Shown here in pieces: positions 14,652 through 24,015 of a stretch of 42,563 nt of DNA. Positions within the stretch are counted from its first letter, which is position 1, and every line of letters begins with the position of its first letter. The DNA comes from Burkholderiales bacterium (GTDB taxonomy: Bacteria; Pseudomonadota; Gammaproteobacteria; Burkholderiales; Casimicrobiaceae), in contig JADGRP010000201.1 in NCBI GenBank assembly GCA_017880805.1, forward strand, positions 1 through 42,563, in the 5' to 3' direction. Both the position numbers and the translations under genes were made by a program. The notes under the pieces are model-generated. The model did not search any database and was not told where the DNA came from. It was given only the letters and a program-made list of their open reading frames with translations.

Positions 14652-17600
14652 TCAAACCGGCGCGTCGTCCACGGCCTGACAATGCGCGATCCACTGCGCC
14701 GTCAGCTTCTCCTGCGTTGCGTTCTGCGACAGGCGCGCGTCGAGTGCGGCGAAATCGACTTCGTCGATCGGCTGATCCTGGTTGAAGCACGAAAACACAT
14801 AGCTCAGCTTGCCGCTGACCGGGTCCCGGTGCGGCTGCAGGCATTGCGCGCAGATTTCCTTCATCATGCATTGCATCGGCGAGTTGATCGACGCAATGCC
14901 GCGATGCGACGCCTTGAGGTGCGCCTTGAGCACCGAGTGGCGCGCGGCGCCGACCGCGCCCATCATCTTGTCCGAGCCGATCGCGATCACGCGGTCGGCA
15001 TCGTGAAACGCGATCGGCTGTTCGCCCAGCGATCCGGTCGCGTACGCCGTCATTCCCTGCACGATGTTGCCGACGAAGGTCCTGTCCTGCGGCCGGCCCG
15101 GCGCGAATCCCGGCCCTTCTTCGCAGCACCAGACGACGGCGTCGGAGGCGGCCTCGATCTCGGCAACGTGGTAGCGGTCGATCATTTTCCGGTATGCGGC
15201 GAAATACAACACTTTCGACCCGGCGCCGCGAAACGCCTGGCCGATCGAGAACAGCACGGCGTTGCCGAGTCCGCCTCCGGCCAGCACCACCGTTTCTCCG
15301 GGCGCGATCTCGGTGGGAGATCCGGTGGGCCCCATCAGCACTACGGGTTCACCCGGCTCGAGCGCTGCGCATAGGTTCGACGAACCGCCCATTTCGAGCA
15401 CGATAGTCGATACGAGGCCGCGTTCCCGGTCGACCCACGCCCCCGTAAGCGCAATGCCTTCCATCGCCAGCCGGGTGCCGGAGCTGACGCGCGCCAGCGT
15501 TTCGAAATTCTGCAGGCGATAGAACTGTCCCGGCGCGAATCGGCGGGCCGCGGCCGGCGCTCTGACCACCACTTCCACGATCGTCGGCGTAAGACGCTCG
15601 ACACGCTCCACGGTCGCTCGCAGCTCGTCATTGAGAAGCGCGACGAAGTGATCGTCGCTTACCGCGGACGCTGACTTTATTCTTCCGAGCATCCGGCTGA
15701 CGATTGGGTAGCCCTGTTTCGCGCTGCCCATCGCCTTGACGACGTTGCCGAAGAACGACGGATGCAGGTCTCCAAAGTAACTGATCGCGCGGCCGTCGGC
15801 TTCGACCGCGGTCAGCACTGAAACGCGATCGGGCTTGGCCAGTCCTTTCACGGGCGCGACACGCCGGCCTTCCTCGTCGAGAGCGACGAAATATTTTCCG
15901 TCGAGGTGAAAATGCGCCGCGTCCTCGCGGGCGAGCACGGTGTTGGGCTGCGTTCCCGCGGCGACAAGCAGGGTACGAGCCGGCAGCATCGCTTCAGCGC
16001 TTTCGCCCATGACACCATCGCCGTCGATCTTTTGCACCGCGACCCGCAGCGCCCGCACGTGGCCGCGCTCGTCGACCTCGATCGCGATCGGCGTCAATCC
16101 CTCCGCGAAACGAATGCCCTCCTCCAGGGCCTTTTCGACTTCCTCGTGATTGAGCGTATACGACGGACTGTCGATGAGCCGCCGGCGATAGGCGATGGTC
16201 ACCCCGCCCCAGCGCTGAAGCAGTTCCAGCACTCGCGGTGCGCGTCCCTCCTTCAGCGCCGCGGCGCGCTCCGCGCGGACCGCGCGCGCATGGGTCAGGT
16301 ACTCCCGCGCGATGTCGGCTTCGGCGTCCGTCCACGTTGTTTCGACCGCCTGCGCGCCTCGCTCGGCGACGAGCTCCTCGTACCTGGCGAGAAACTTCTC
16401 GATCTGCACCGGGTAATAAGCGAGCGATTCGGTCGCCGTGTCGATCGCGGTCAGCCCCCCGCCGATGACCACGATCGGCAGACGGATCTGCATATTGGCC
16501 ACTGAATCGGTGCGCGCCGCGCCGGTGAGCTGTAAGGCCATCAGAAAGTCCGACGCGGCGCGAACGCCGTTGGCGAGCCCGTTCGGAAGATCGAGCACGG
16601 TCGGCCGCCCGGCGCCGGTCGCCAACGCGATGTGGTCGAAACCGAGCGCGAAGGCGCCCTCGGCATCGAGCGTGCCGCCGAAGCGCACGCCGCCAAACAG
16701 TGCAAAGCACTCACGGCGCTCGATCAGCAGGCGAATGATCTTGAGAAAGTTCTTGTCCCAGCGCACGGTGATCCCGTACTCCGCGACGCCGCCAAAGCCG
16801 GCCATCACGCGCGCTTCGAGCGGCTCGTCGAGCGTGCCGATATCGCGGATAGCTTCAAACGGCACACGCTCGCCCAGCGCGGTTACGCCGGCGAGCGCGG
16901 GCGGCAGCGGCTCGATTTTCAATCCATCGATGCCGATCACTGTGTGTCCGTCGTTGAGAAGATGATGCGCAAGCGTAAATCCCGCGGGTCCCATGCCGAC
17001 CACCAGCACCCGCTTGCCAGTCGGCTCAACGGGCACCGGACGCCGGAGATTGAGCGGATTCCACCGCGTCAGGAGGCTGTAGAGCTCGAATCCCCACGGC
17101 AGCGCCAGCACGTCCTTGAGGGTGCGTGTCTCCGATTGCGGGATATCGACCGGTTCCTGCTTCTGGTAGATGCACGATTTCATGCAATCGTTGCAAATGC
17201 GATGACCGGTGGCGGCGACCATCGGGTTGTCAACGCAGATCATCGCCAGGGCGCCGATCGCCCAACCTTCGGCGCGGAGCTTGTGAAACTCCGAGATTTT
17301 TTCTTCGAGCGGACAGCCGGCAAGCGTCACGCCAAACGGGGACTTCCTGAACGGAGGATCGGAACCATCGGCGGGTTTCTTCTCGTGCAGGCCCGTGGAG
17401 CACGAGTCTTTTTGCTGCTCGTGGCACCAGATGCAGTAGTGCGCCTGGTCGAGTGCGCCGACGAGATCCGTGCCGGTATCGGTCAGCGCGAAACCTTCGC
17501 GCCGCCGGACGTGACTCTCGCTCAGGCGAAGCGTGTCGACGCCGTCGCGGGTCTCGCGTTCGACCGGAACGAGCCGCATGTAGTCGAGCTTGCGCGGCGC

Positions 17601-18179
17601 CTTGAACAGCACGCCGGCCTTGTGCAGCGCCTTGCCTTCAGGCGTGTGCACTGCCCACGCCGCGTAACGCAACGCGAGATCGATGTCGTCCGCGTGCGCC
17701 GCTTCCTCACTTTCCACCGCCCTGCCCCACTCGCCGACCCGCACCGCGAACGCCAGCTCGCCGCGTTGACTCGTCAGACGCTCGCCGATTTTTTTCTCCA
17801 GCGCCGCGCGCAGGGCCGCGCCGTTGAAGCTCGCGGCTTCGTCCGCCTTGTACTTGTTCATCGCCTTTCGCTGCACAACCTGACGTTTGCACGCGAACAA
17901 GGGGGCGAGTTCGTGTTGCGCGGCCTGCAGCGCGGCCACTTCGCGCTCGATGCCAAACATGCGCGCGAGCCAATCCTCGAGGTGCGGCGCGAGCGCGATC
18001 AGCAGCTCCGACTCCTGCAGCCGCGTCAGCGATGCGGGATCGGTGCGCGCTGCCGCCAGACGTGCCGCGAGGATCGCATCGGCGTGCTCGAGCCACGCGA
18101 CAAATGCGGTATCGGCGCGGCGCAGGCCCGCGCACGAATACAAATCGTGGAAAGTCAGTCCGAAACCGGGCACGAGCAT
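14652..18179 (-). CDS. Giant fused FAD/Fe-S pyridine-nucleotide oxidoreductase (GltD/NfnB-like plus PyrK/NfnA-like)
   Basis: A 1175-residue single chain. Residues 1-240 are a helical region I do not recognise. Residues 249-336 carry eight cysteines (249, 252, 260, 289, 315, 329, 332, 336) in a GltD/NfnB-like iron-sulfur pattern including GCP and HRICNDCMKSC. Then comes an FAD Rossmann motif (VLVVGMGPAGFTLA, about 391) and a nucleotide-binding motif (PIVVIGGGLTAIDTATE, about 568). Residues about 850-1100 are an FNR/PyrK-like module (APGQFYRL, then VVLAGGGLGNAVLFS at about 965), followed by C1104-x5-C-x2-C-x17-C, close to the PyrK [2Fe-2S] site. This domain order corresponds to the two subunits of NfnAB or sulfide dehydrogenase joined together. 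It probably transfers electrons between NAD(P)H and another carrier; partners and bifurcation are unproven. The ATG at 18179 lacks a clear ribosome site. Confidence 0.85.
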   Translation of the reverse strand: MLVPGFGLTFHDLYSCAGLRRADTAFVAWLEHADAILAARLAAARTDPASLTRLQESELLIALAPHLEDWLARMFGIEREVAALQAAQHELAPLFACKRQVVQRKAMNKYKADEAASFNGAALRAALEKKIGERLTSQRGELAFAVRVGEWGRAVESEEAAHADDIDLALRYAAWAVHTPEGKALHKAGVLFKAPRKLDYMRLVPVERETRDGVDTLRLSESHVRRREGFALTDTGTDLVGALDQAHYCIWCHEQQKDSCSTGLHEKKPADGSDPPFRKSPFGVTLAGCPLEEKISEFHKLRAEGWAIGALAMICVDNPMVAATGHRICNDCMKSCIYQKQEPVDIPQSETRTLKDVLALPWGFELYSLLTRWNPLNLRRPVPVEPTGKRVLVVGMGPAGFTLAHHLLNDGHTVIGIDGLKIEPLPPALAGVTALGERVPFEAIRDIGTLDEPLEARVMAGFGGVAEYGITVRWDKNFLKIIRLLIERRECFALFGGVRFGGTLDAEGAFALGFDHIALATGAGRPTVLDLPNGLANGVRAASDFLMALQLTGAARTDSVANMQIRLPIVVIGGGLTAIDTATESLAYYPVQIEKFLARYEELVAERGAQAVETTWTDAEADIAREYLTHARAVRAERAAALKEGRAPRVLELLQRWGGVTIAYRRRLIDSPSYTLNHEEVEKALEEGIRFAEGLTPIAIEVDERGHVRALRVAVQKIDGDGVMGESAEAMLPARTLLVAAGTQPNTVLAREDAAHFHLDGKYFVALDEEGRRVAPVKGLAKPDRVSVLTAVEADGRAISYFGDLHPSFFGNVVKAMGSAKQGYPIVSRMLGRIKSASAVSDDHFVALLNDELRATVERVERLTPTIVEVVVRAPAAARRFAPGQFYRLQNFETLARVSSGTRLAMEGIALTGAWVDRERGLVSTIVLEMGGSSNLCAALEPGEPVVLMGPTGSPTEIAPGETVVLAGGGLGNAVLFSIGQAFRGAGSKVLYFAAYRKMIDRYHVAEIEAASDAVVWCCEEGPGFAPGRPQDRTFVGNIVQGMTAYATGSLGEQPIAFHDADRVIAIGSDKMMGAVGAARHSVLKAHLKASHRGIASINSPMQCMMKEICAQCLQPHRDPVSGKLSYVFSCFNQDQPIDEVDFAALDARLSQNATQEKLTAQWIAHCQAVDDAPV

Positions 18180-18372
18180 CGCGACGTCCAGTGATGCGCA
18201 ACGATAGGCAAACCTCGCATTTTACCTGCTGGAAGCGGTCCACGGCATCCTCTCATAGCATAAGGATAGAACTGGCAAGGCAATTGGAGGGTCCGCTATC
18301 ATTCGTCATACGGTCGCAAACAATCCTCTAGACTATGGGCCGCGCGCGACGCGTGAAATCTTGGGAGCTTGC

Positions 18373-19593
18373 ATGAAACGGTATTGCGCACGACTGGGCG
18401 GGACTCTCGCTGCGGTGCTGCTGGCCGCGGGAATCGCCACGGGGTCCGCGTTGGCACAGCCGATCAAGCTCGGCGAGCTCAACAGCTACAAGACCTTCCC
18501 GGCGTTCCTCGAGCCGTACAAGAAGGGTATGGAGCTTGCGGTCGGGGAAATCAACGCGTCGGGAGGCCTCCTCGGACGACCGCTGGAACTGGTCGTTCGT
18601 GATGATACCGGCAACCCGGGCGACGCGGTGCGGGTGGCGGAGGAGCTCATTACCCGCGAAAAAGTCGACCTACTGATGGGAACGTTCTCCTCGGCGGTGG
18701 GCCTCGCGGTCGCCGACCTCGCCCGACAACGCAAGGTGTTGTTCCTCGCCTCCGAGCCGCTCACCGACAAGATCGTATGGGAAAACGGCAACCGGTTCAC
18801 GTTCCGGTTGAGACCGTCGACGTACATGCAGACAGCCATGCTGGTCCCGATCGCGTCCGAAATGCACAAGCGGCGCTGGGCGATCGTGTATCCGGATTAC
18901 GAATACGGCAGGTCGGCCACCGAAGCGTTCAAGCAGCAGATGATCGCCCGCCAGGCCGCAGGCAGCTCCGGGATCGAATTCGTGGAGACCGCGGTGCCGC
19001 TAGGCAAAATCGACGCCGGTCCGGTCGTGCAGGCCATGATCGACAGCAAGCCCGATGCGATTTTCTCGTCGCTGTTTGCGGGCGATCTCACTAAATTCGT
19101 GCGCGAAGGGGAGCTGCGTGGCTTGTTCAAGGATCGCCCGGTGTTCAACCTGCTGGGTGGTGAGCCCGAATATCTCGATCCGCTGAAAGAGGAAGCTCCC
19201 GCGGGATGGTATGTGACCGGGTACCCCTGGTCGGCGATCTCGACGCCGGCACACAAGCGATTTCTGGACGCGTACCAGGCCAAGTACAAGGATTACCCGC
19301 GCCAAGGCTCGGTGGTGGGTTACAGCGTGGTGATGAGCGCGGCGGCCGCGATCCGCAAAGCACGTTCGACGGAAACCGCGAAGCTCGTCGCGGCGATGGA
19401 GGGCATGAGCGTCGAGACGCCGTTCGGCAAAATCACCTATCGGGCGCTGGATCATCAATCGACGATGGGCGCCTACGTCGGGCGAATCGCAGTCAAGGAC
19501 GGCAAGGGCGTGATGACCGACTGGCGCTATGCCGACGGCGCGGGCTATCTTCCCGCCGACGATTGGGTGCGCGCACACCGGCCCGCCAACTGA
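18373..19593 (+). CDS. ABC transporter periplasmic substrate-binding protein, LivK family (second cluster)
   Basis: A 406-residue type I periplasmic binding protein with a Sec signal peptide ending at ALAQ (about residue 28). The mature part begins IKLGELNSYKTFPAF and continues with the family segments GMELAVGEINASGGLLGRPL and DDTGNPGDAVRVAEELI. The ATG at 18373 has GGGAG six bases upstream. It leads a plus-strand cluster with a fused permease and one ATPase, and diverges from the giant flavoprotein gene 193 bases away. Substrate is unknown; the fold serves amino acids, amides, urea and aromatic acids. Confidence 0.88.
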   Translation: MKRYCARLGGTLAAVLLAAGIATGSALAQPIKLGELNSYKTFPAFLEPYKKGMELAVGEINASGGLLGRPLELVVRDDTGNPGDAVRVAEELITREKVDLLMGTFSSAVGLAVADLARQRKVLFLASEPLTDKIVWENGNRFTFRLRPSTYMQTAMLVPIASEMHKRRWAIVYPDYEYGRSATEAFKQQMIARQAAGSSGIEFVETAVPLGKIDAGPVVQAMIDSKPDAIFSSLFAGDLTKFVREGELRGLFKDRPVFNLLGGEPEYLDPLKEEAPAGWYVTGYPWSAISTPAHKRFLDAYQAKYKDYPRQGSVVGYSVVMSAAAAIRKARSTETAKLVAAMEGMSVETPFGKITYRALDHQSTMGAYVGRIAVKDGKGVMTDWRYADGAGYLPADDWVRAHRPAN

Positions 19594-19666
19594 TCGCGCA
19601 GGCTCATAGGGTTGCGTGCAATGGCGCAACGCTCTCGAACGATCGCGCTGCTGCCATAATTCGCGG

Positions 19667-21550
19667 GTGACGCTCTCCGCACTGCTGGTCCAGCTACTCA
19701 ACGGTCTCGCCGGCGCGTCGTCGCTGTTCCTGGTGTCGGCGGGCCTGTCGCTGATCTTCGGTGTCACCCGGATCGTCAACTTCGCGCATGGCTCGCTGAT
19801 GATGCTCGGCGCGTATGTCGCATACAGCCTGATCGCACGTCTGGGCGCCACGCCGCTGGGCTACTGGGGCGCCGTGGTGCTGGCCACATTGCTCGTTGCC
19901 GCGCTGGGCGCGCTCCTCGAATCGGTACTGTTGCGCCGGCTCTATGGAACGCCGGAGCTGCTGCAACTGCTGGCGACCTTCGGTATTGTGCTTGTGGTGC
20001 AGGATGCGACACTGGCCGCATGGGGCGCCGAAGACCTGCTCGGGCCGCGCGCGCCTGGCTTGTCCGGAACGGTGCAGATCCTGAACAGCGCGGTTCCCGC
20101 CTACGACTTTCTTCTCATTGCGGTGGCACCGCTGGTCCTGCTCGGATTGTGGTGGCTGCTGGCGCACACCCGCTTCGGCGTGCTGGTGCGCGCGGCGACG
20201 GAAAATCGCGTGCTGACCGCCGCACTCGGGATCAACGAGCGCGTTCTGTTCACATCCGTGTTCGCGCTTGGCGCGGGCCTGGCTGGACTCGCCGGTGCGC
20301 TGCAACTCCCGCGCGAGCCGGCGAGTCTGGGCATGGATCTCGCGATCATCGCCGATGCATTCGTGGTGACGGTGATCGGCGGCCTGGGATCGATTCCGGG
20401 CGCGTTTGTCGCGGCGTTGCTGATCGGTCTTTCCAAGGCGCTGTGCATTGCGCTGGGCACGGTCGATGTCGGTGGCGTACCGATTGCGTTCCCGAAGCTC
20501 ACGCTGGTCGGCGAATTTCTTATCATGGCGTGCGTGCTCATTGTCCGTCCTCAAGGCCTTTTCGGCCGGGCGCCGGACTCCACAACGGGCGCTGTTATTC
20601 CGGAACATCGAGCACGGGCAAATCCGCCGCGGCGTGGCTCGATCCTTGCCGGCGCCGTGCTTTTTGCTTGCGCTGCTGCACTACCGCTGGTCGCGCAGGA
20701 ATATACCCTGGTCATCGTCTCCGACATTCTCGTGTTCGCGTTGTTCGGCGCGAGTCTTCAGCTTCTGCTCGGAAGCGGCGGGATGATCTCTTTCGGCCAC
20801 GCGTGCTATTTCGGTCTTGGCGCGTACGCGGCGGCGCTCGCGACGCACCATGGCGCACCGATGGCGGTGGCCTTTTTCGCCGCGCCCGTCGCCGGTTTTG
20901 CCGGCGCGCTGGTCTTTGGATGGCTTTGCGTGCGCCTGTCAGGCGTTTATCTAGCGATGCTGAGCCTGAGCTTCGCCCAGATCGTGTGGTCGATCGCGCA
21001 GCAGTGGGACGAGATCACCGGCGGTTCCAACGGGCTCATCGGTGTATGGCCTTCCGGGTGGCTCTCGGACAGAAGCGGCTATTTCGAATTCACGCTCGCG
21101 TTTGCCGGCGCGGGCCTCGTGCTTCTGATCTGGATCACACAAACTCCATTCGGATACGCTCTGCGCGGCGCGCGCGATTCGCCGCTACGGGCGCAAGCCG
21201 TCGGCATCGACGTCCGGCGCACGCAGTGGCATGCGTTCGCGCTGGCGGGCGCTTTCGCGGGCCTGGCCGGCGGCTTGTACGCGTTTTCCAAGGGCAGCAT
21301 CGCGCCGGACACGCTGGCCATCCCCCATTCCATCGATGCCTTGCTGATCGTCCTGCTTGGTGGAATCAATGCGCTCGCCGGACCCCTGATCGGAGCCGCG
21401 GCTTTTACCTGGCTGCAGGATGTGCTTCCTCGCCACACCGAATACTGGCGCAGCGTGTTCGGCGCCATCATTCTGCTGCTGGTGCTCGCCTTTCCGATGG
21501 GCATCGGTGGCCTGGCGGCAAGCCTGATCGCGCGCGTGCGACGGCGATGA
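19667..21550 (+). CDS. Fused LivH-LivM branched-chain-type ABC permease
   Basis: A 627-residue membrane protein that contains both permease halves in one chain. Residues 1-300 are LivH-like (GASSLFLVSAGLSLIFGVTRIVNFAHG, then VIGGLGSIPGAFVAALL). A hydrophilic linker rich in Arg and Pro runs from about 305 to 330. Residues 335-627 are LivM-like (LLGSGGMISFGHACYFGLGAYA, then LLGGINALAGPLIGAA). The GTG at 19667 gives a normal LivH N terminus; another GTG at 19616 would add 17 unlikely residues. The stop overlaps the ATPase start by four bases (ATGA). It lies 73 bases after the binding-protein gene and should form the import channel for the same substrate. Confidence 0.9.
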   Translation: MTLSALLVQLLNGLAGASSLFLVSAGLSLIFGVTRIVNFAHGSLMMLGAYVAYSLIARLGATPLGYWGAVVLATLLVAALGALLESVLLRRLYGTPELLQLLATFGIVLVVQDATLAAWGAEDLLGPRAPGLSGTVQILNSAVPAYDFLLIAVAPLVLLGLWWLLAHTRFGVLVRAATENRVLTAALGINERVLFTSVFALGAGLAGLAGALQLPREPASLGMDLAIIADAFVVTVIGGLGSIPGAFVAALLIGLSKALCIALGTVDVGGVPIAFPKLTLVGEFLIMACVLIVRPQGLFGRAPDSTTGAVIPEHRARANPPRRGSILAGAVLFACAAALPLVAQEYTLVIVSDILVFALFGASLQLLLGSGGMISFGHACYFGLGAYAAALATHHGAPMAVAFFAAPVAGFAGALVFGWLCVRLSGVYLAMLSLSFAQIVWSIAQQWDEITGGSNGLIGVWPSGWLSDRSGYFEFTLAFAGAGLVLLIWITQTPFGYALRGARDSPLRAQAVGIDVRRTQWHAFALAGAFAGLAGGLYAFSKGSIAPDTLAIPHSIDALLIVLLGGINALAGPLIGAAAFTWLQDVLPRHTEYWRSVFGAIILLLVLAFPMGIGGLAASLIARVRRR

Positions 21551-22314
21551 CTCACGAGGACGCTTCTTTGCTGCGCATCGAACACCTCTCCAAGGCGTTC
21601 GATGGCGTTCAGGCGCTGAATGACGTTTCATTCTCCGTCGGCGCTGGAGAAATGGTGGCGCTGATCGGACCGAACGGCGCCGGTAAGACGACGTGCTTTA
21701 ACATCATCAACGGCCAGCTCGAACCCGACGCCGGTTCGGTGTGGCTTGCGGGCGAGCGAATCGACGGATGGCCACCGCAGCGCGTTGCAGTCGCCGGCGT
21801 CGGCCGCACGTTCCAGACAGCGGCCACATTTCCATCGATGACCGCGCGCGAGAATGTTCAGCTCGCGCTACTTGCCGGCGCAGGGAAGTACGGCGCGCTG
21901 GGCCGCCGCCTCGCTATCGCGCACCGATCCGAAGCCGGCGCGCTGCTAGTCCGGGTCGGCGCAGGTTCGCTTTCGGAACAGGTTTGCGCGTCGCTTTCCT
22001 ATCCTGACGCCAAACGCGTCGAACTCGCGGTCGCGCTGGCCCAACCAAAAAGAGCGCCGCGATTGCTGCTGATGGACGAGCCGACGGCGGGCACCGCGCC
22101 GCGCGATCGCGGCTCGGTCATGGAGCTCGTGTCGGCGCTGGCGCGTGACAGCGGCGTCGCCACGCTCTTCACCGAGCATGACGTCGATGTCGTGTTCCGT
22201 TTTGCCGCGCGTGTCATCGTCCTCGATCGCGGCCGGATCATCGCCGACGGCCCACCCGCTTCGGTCCGCGCCGATCCGCGCGTTCAGGCTGTCTATCTCG
22301 GCACCGAGGGCTGA
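21547..22314 (+). CDS. LIV-type ABC transporter ATP-binding protein, LivG-like (second cluster)
   Basis: A 255-residue ATPase with Walker A (GPNGAGKTT, about residues 40-48), the LivG-typical VGRTFQTAATFPSMTARENV region, and Walker B LLLMDEPTAGTAPRD. The signature region reads LSYPDAKRVELAVALA, without LSGGQ, and the D-loop has TAGTAP where TAGMAP or AGLNP is usual. The H-loop histidine is present (FTEHDVD). It starts by overlapping the permease stop (ATGA, 21547-21550). No LivF partner follows: the 3' end overlaps the convergent metC by 22 bases. It may work with a LivF encoded elsewhere, such as the one at 639-1340, or as a homodimer. Confidence 0.88.
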   Translation: MTHEDASLLRIEHLSKAFDGVQALNDVSFSVGAGEMVALIGPNGAGKTTCFNIINGQLEPDAGSVWLAGERIDGWPPQRVAVAGVGRTFQTAATFPSMTARENVQLALLAGAGKYGALGRRLAIAHRSEAGALLVRVGAGSLSEQVCASLSYPDAKRVELAVALAQPKRAPRLLLMDEPTAGTAPRDRGSVMELVSALARDSGVATLFTEHDVDVVFRFAARVIVLDRGRIIADGPPASVRADPRVQAVYLGTEG

Positions 22315-23495
22315 CTTCTAGTGGCGAGCCGCGCGAAACCGTCCTCGAGATCGGCGATGAGATCCTGCGGATCTTCGAGGCCGACGTGCAGCCGCAGGTA
22401 GGGTCCTGCTGCCTCCCAGCGTGTCGCCGTTCGAGTGCGTTCAGGATGCGCTGGAATGATCAGACTTTCGAAGCCGCCCCAGCTCCATCCCATCTTGAAC
22501 AGCCGCAGGCCGTCCAGCATGGCGTCGACGCGCGCTTTGGCGACAGGATGCAGGATGACACCGAAGAGGCCGCACGCTCCGCTAAAATCCCGTTTCCACA
22601 GCTCGTGCCCGCGCGAGCCGGGCAACGCCGGGTAGATCACTTCGGCGACTTCCGCGCGCTGGCGCAGCCACTCGGCGATGATCAGCGCGCTCCGCGTGTG
22701 GTGCTCGAGCCGGACCGAGAGCGTGCGCAAACCCCGCAATGCAAGGAAACAATCGTCGGTGCTCGCGGACACGCCCATGTCGGTCCACAGCCTCTGCAGC
22801 CTCGGGTGCGTCGCCTGGTTGCAGACAATGATCCCGTTCAGCACGTCCGAATGTCCGCCGATATACTTGGTGACCGCGTGCAGCGAGATGTCGGCGCCGT
22901 GGGCGAACGCCGCAAATCCGAGCGGCGTGGCCCAGGTGTTGTCGATCATCACCAGCGCATCGCGAGCGTGCGCTGCTGCGGCGATGGCGGGCACGTCCTG
23001 AACCTCGAACGAAAGCGATCCCGGCGATTCCACGAACACGACTTTGGTGGCCGGGCGGATCTCGCGCTCGATGCCGCCGCCGATCAGCGGATCATAGTAA
23101 GTGACGGTAATGCCGAAGCGCGTGAGCTGGTTGTCGCAGAATCTTCGCGTCGGACCATAGACCGAGTCGGTGACCAGCATGTGGTCACCCGATTTCATCA
23201 CGGCGAGAAGCGCGAGCGTGATTGCCGCCAGTCCCGAGGGGACCGCCAGCGCGGCATAGCCGCCTTCGAGCGTGGCCACCGCGTGCTGAAGATCGGTGAC
23301 GGTCGGCAATCCATGCAGGCCGTAGCTTATCCCGGGATATTCGCCGCGCTCGGCCGCTTCGAGATCGGCGACGCGATCGAAGAGCATCGTCGACGCGCGA
23401 TAGACAGGCGTATTGACCGCGCCGGAATGTTTTTGCGGGTCGCGGCCGAGATGGGCGACTTCGGTTGCAGGTTTCAGCGTGCGCCGTTCGCTCAT
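22293..23495 (-). CDS. metC: Cystathionine beta-lyase (PLP-dependent, Cys/Met metabolism family)
   Basis: A 400-residue PLP enzyme of the cystathionine family, which cleaves cystathionine to homocysteine, pyruvate and ammonia in methionine synthesis. Visible motifs are the SYGLHGLPTVTDLQ phosphate/cofactor region (about 57-70), D185 in MIDNTWATPL, which contacts the PLP ring nitrogen, and K210 in HAVTKYIGGHSD, which forms the Schiff base. Length is typical. The ATG overlaps the gluconokinase stop (ATGA, 23492-23495). Its 3' end overlaps the convergent livG by 22 bases. Related lyases could have the same motifs, but the GHSDVLNG context favours MetC. Confidence 0.88.
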   Translation of the reverse strand: MSERRTLKPATEVAHLGRDPQKHSGAVNTPVYRASTMLFDRVADLEAAERGEYPGISYGLHGLPTVTDLQHAVATLEGGYAALAVPSGLAAITLALLAVMKSGDHMLVTDSVYGPTRRFCDNQLTRFGITVTYYDPLIGGGIEREIRPATKVVFVESPGSLSFEVQDVPAIAAAAHARDALVMIDNTWATPLGFAAFAHGADISLHAVTKYIGGHSDVLNGIIVCNQATHPRLQRLWTDMGVSASTDDCFLALRGLRTLSVRLEHHTRSALIIAEWLRQRAEVAEVIYPALPGSRGHELWKRDFSGACGLFGVILHPVAKARVDAMLDGLRLFKMGWSWGGFESLIIPAHPERTRTATRWEAAGPYLRLHVGLEDPQDLIADLEDGFARLATRSQPSVPR

Positions 23496-24007
23496 GCCGT
23501 CGCGCGCAGCGCCGCCGCGATTTGCGCGGCTTGCGCTTCGGTTGTCTGCCGGATGTCGATCACGATCGCGCCCTCGGGCTCCTCCAGCGTGGCAAATTGA
23601 CTCGCCAGCAGCGAAGGCGGCATGTAGTGGCCACTGCGCAGGGCGAGCCTGGGCTCGATGGTCTTGGCATCGCCCCTGAGGTAGACGATGCGAAATTCGG
23701 AGCCCTCGTCGCCCTCGGGGTTTTTCACGCCTTGCGCAATGCGTTGCCGGTACGATTCTTTCAATGCTGAGCACGCAAGCACCGCATGTTGCCCCTTTCC
23801 TGCAATTGCGCGCATCTCGGCGGCGAGCCGATCGAGCCATGGCCCGCGATCCTCGTCGGTCAGGGCAACACCCTTGGCCATCTTGGCGACATTCGCTTGC
23901 GGATGGAAATCGTCGGCGTCGAAAAAGGGCCAGCCTAGCCGATCCGCCAGCGCGCGGCCGACGGTAGTCTTGCCGCAGCCGCACACGCCCATGACGACGA
24001 CGATCAT
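23492..24007 (-). CDS. gntK: Gluconokinase
   Basis: A 171-residue P-loop kinase that phosphorylates D-gluconate to 6-phosphogluconate. It has MGVCGCGKTTVG at residues 6-17, the family motif FFDADDFHPQANVAKMAKGVALTDEDRGPWL (about 30-60, where HP-x-N-x-K-M is diagnostic) and VLACSALKESYR. The length is normal and the ATG at 24007 begins directly with the first strand. It lies eight bases downstream of gnd and supplies its substrate, which makes a small oxidative pentose-phosphate/gluconate unit. Confidence 0.93.
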   Translation of the reverse strand: MIVVVMGVCGCGKTTVGRALADRLGWPFFDADDFHPQANVAKMAKGVALTDEDRGPWLDRLAAEMRAIAGKGQHAVLACSALKESYRQRIAQGVKNPEGDEGSEFRIVYLRGDAKTIEPRLALRSGHYMPPSLLASQFATLEEPEGAIVIDIRQTTEAQAAQIAAALRATA

Positions 24008-24015
24008 GATTTCGC

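Noticed and set aside
18180-18372. Promoter of the second LIV-type importer
   Set aside because: Several weak -10-like strings (for example TATCAT and TAGACT) exist but none has a convincing -35 at the proper distance.
20020-21546. Continuation of the LivG-like frame upstream through the fused permease gene
   Set aside because: This part is an out-of-frame shadow of the permease; the true ATPase start overlaps the permease stop at 21547.
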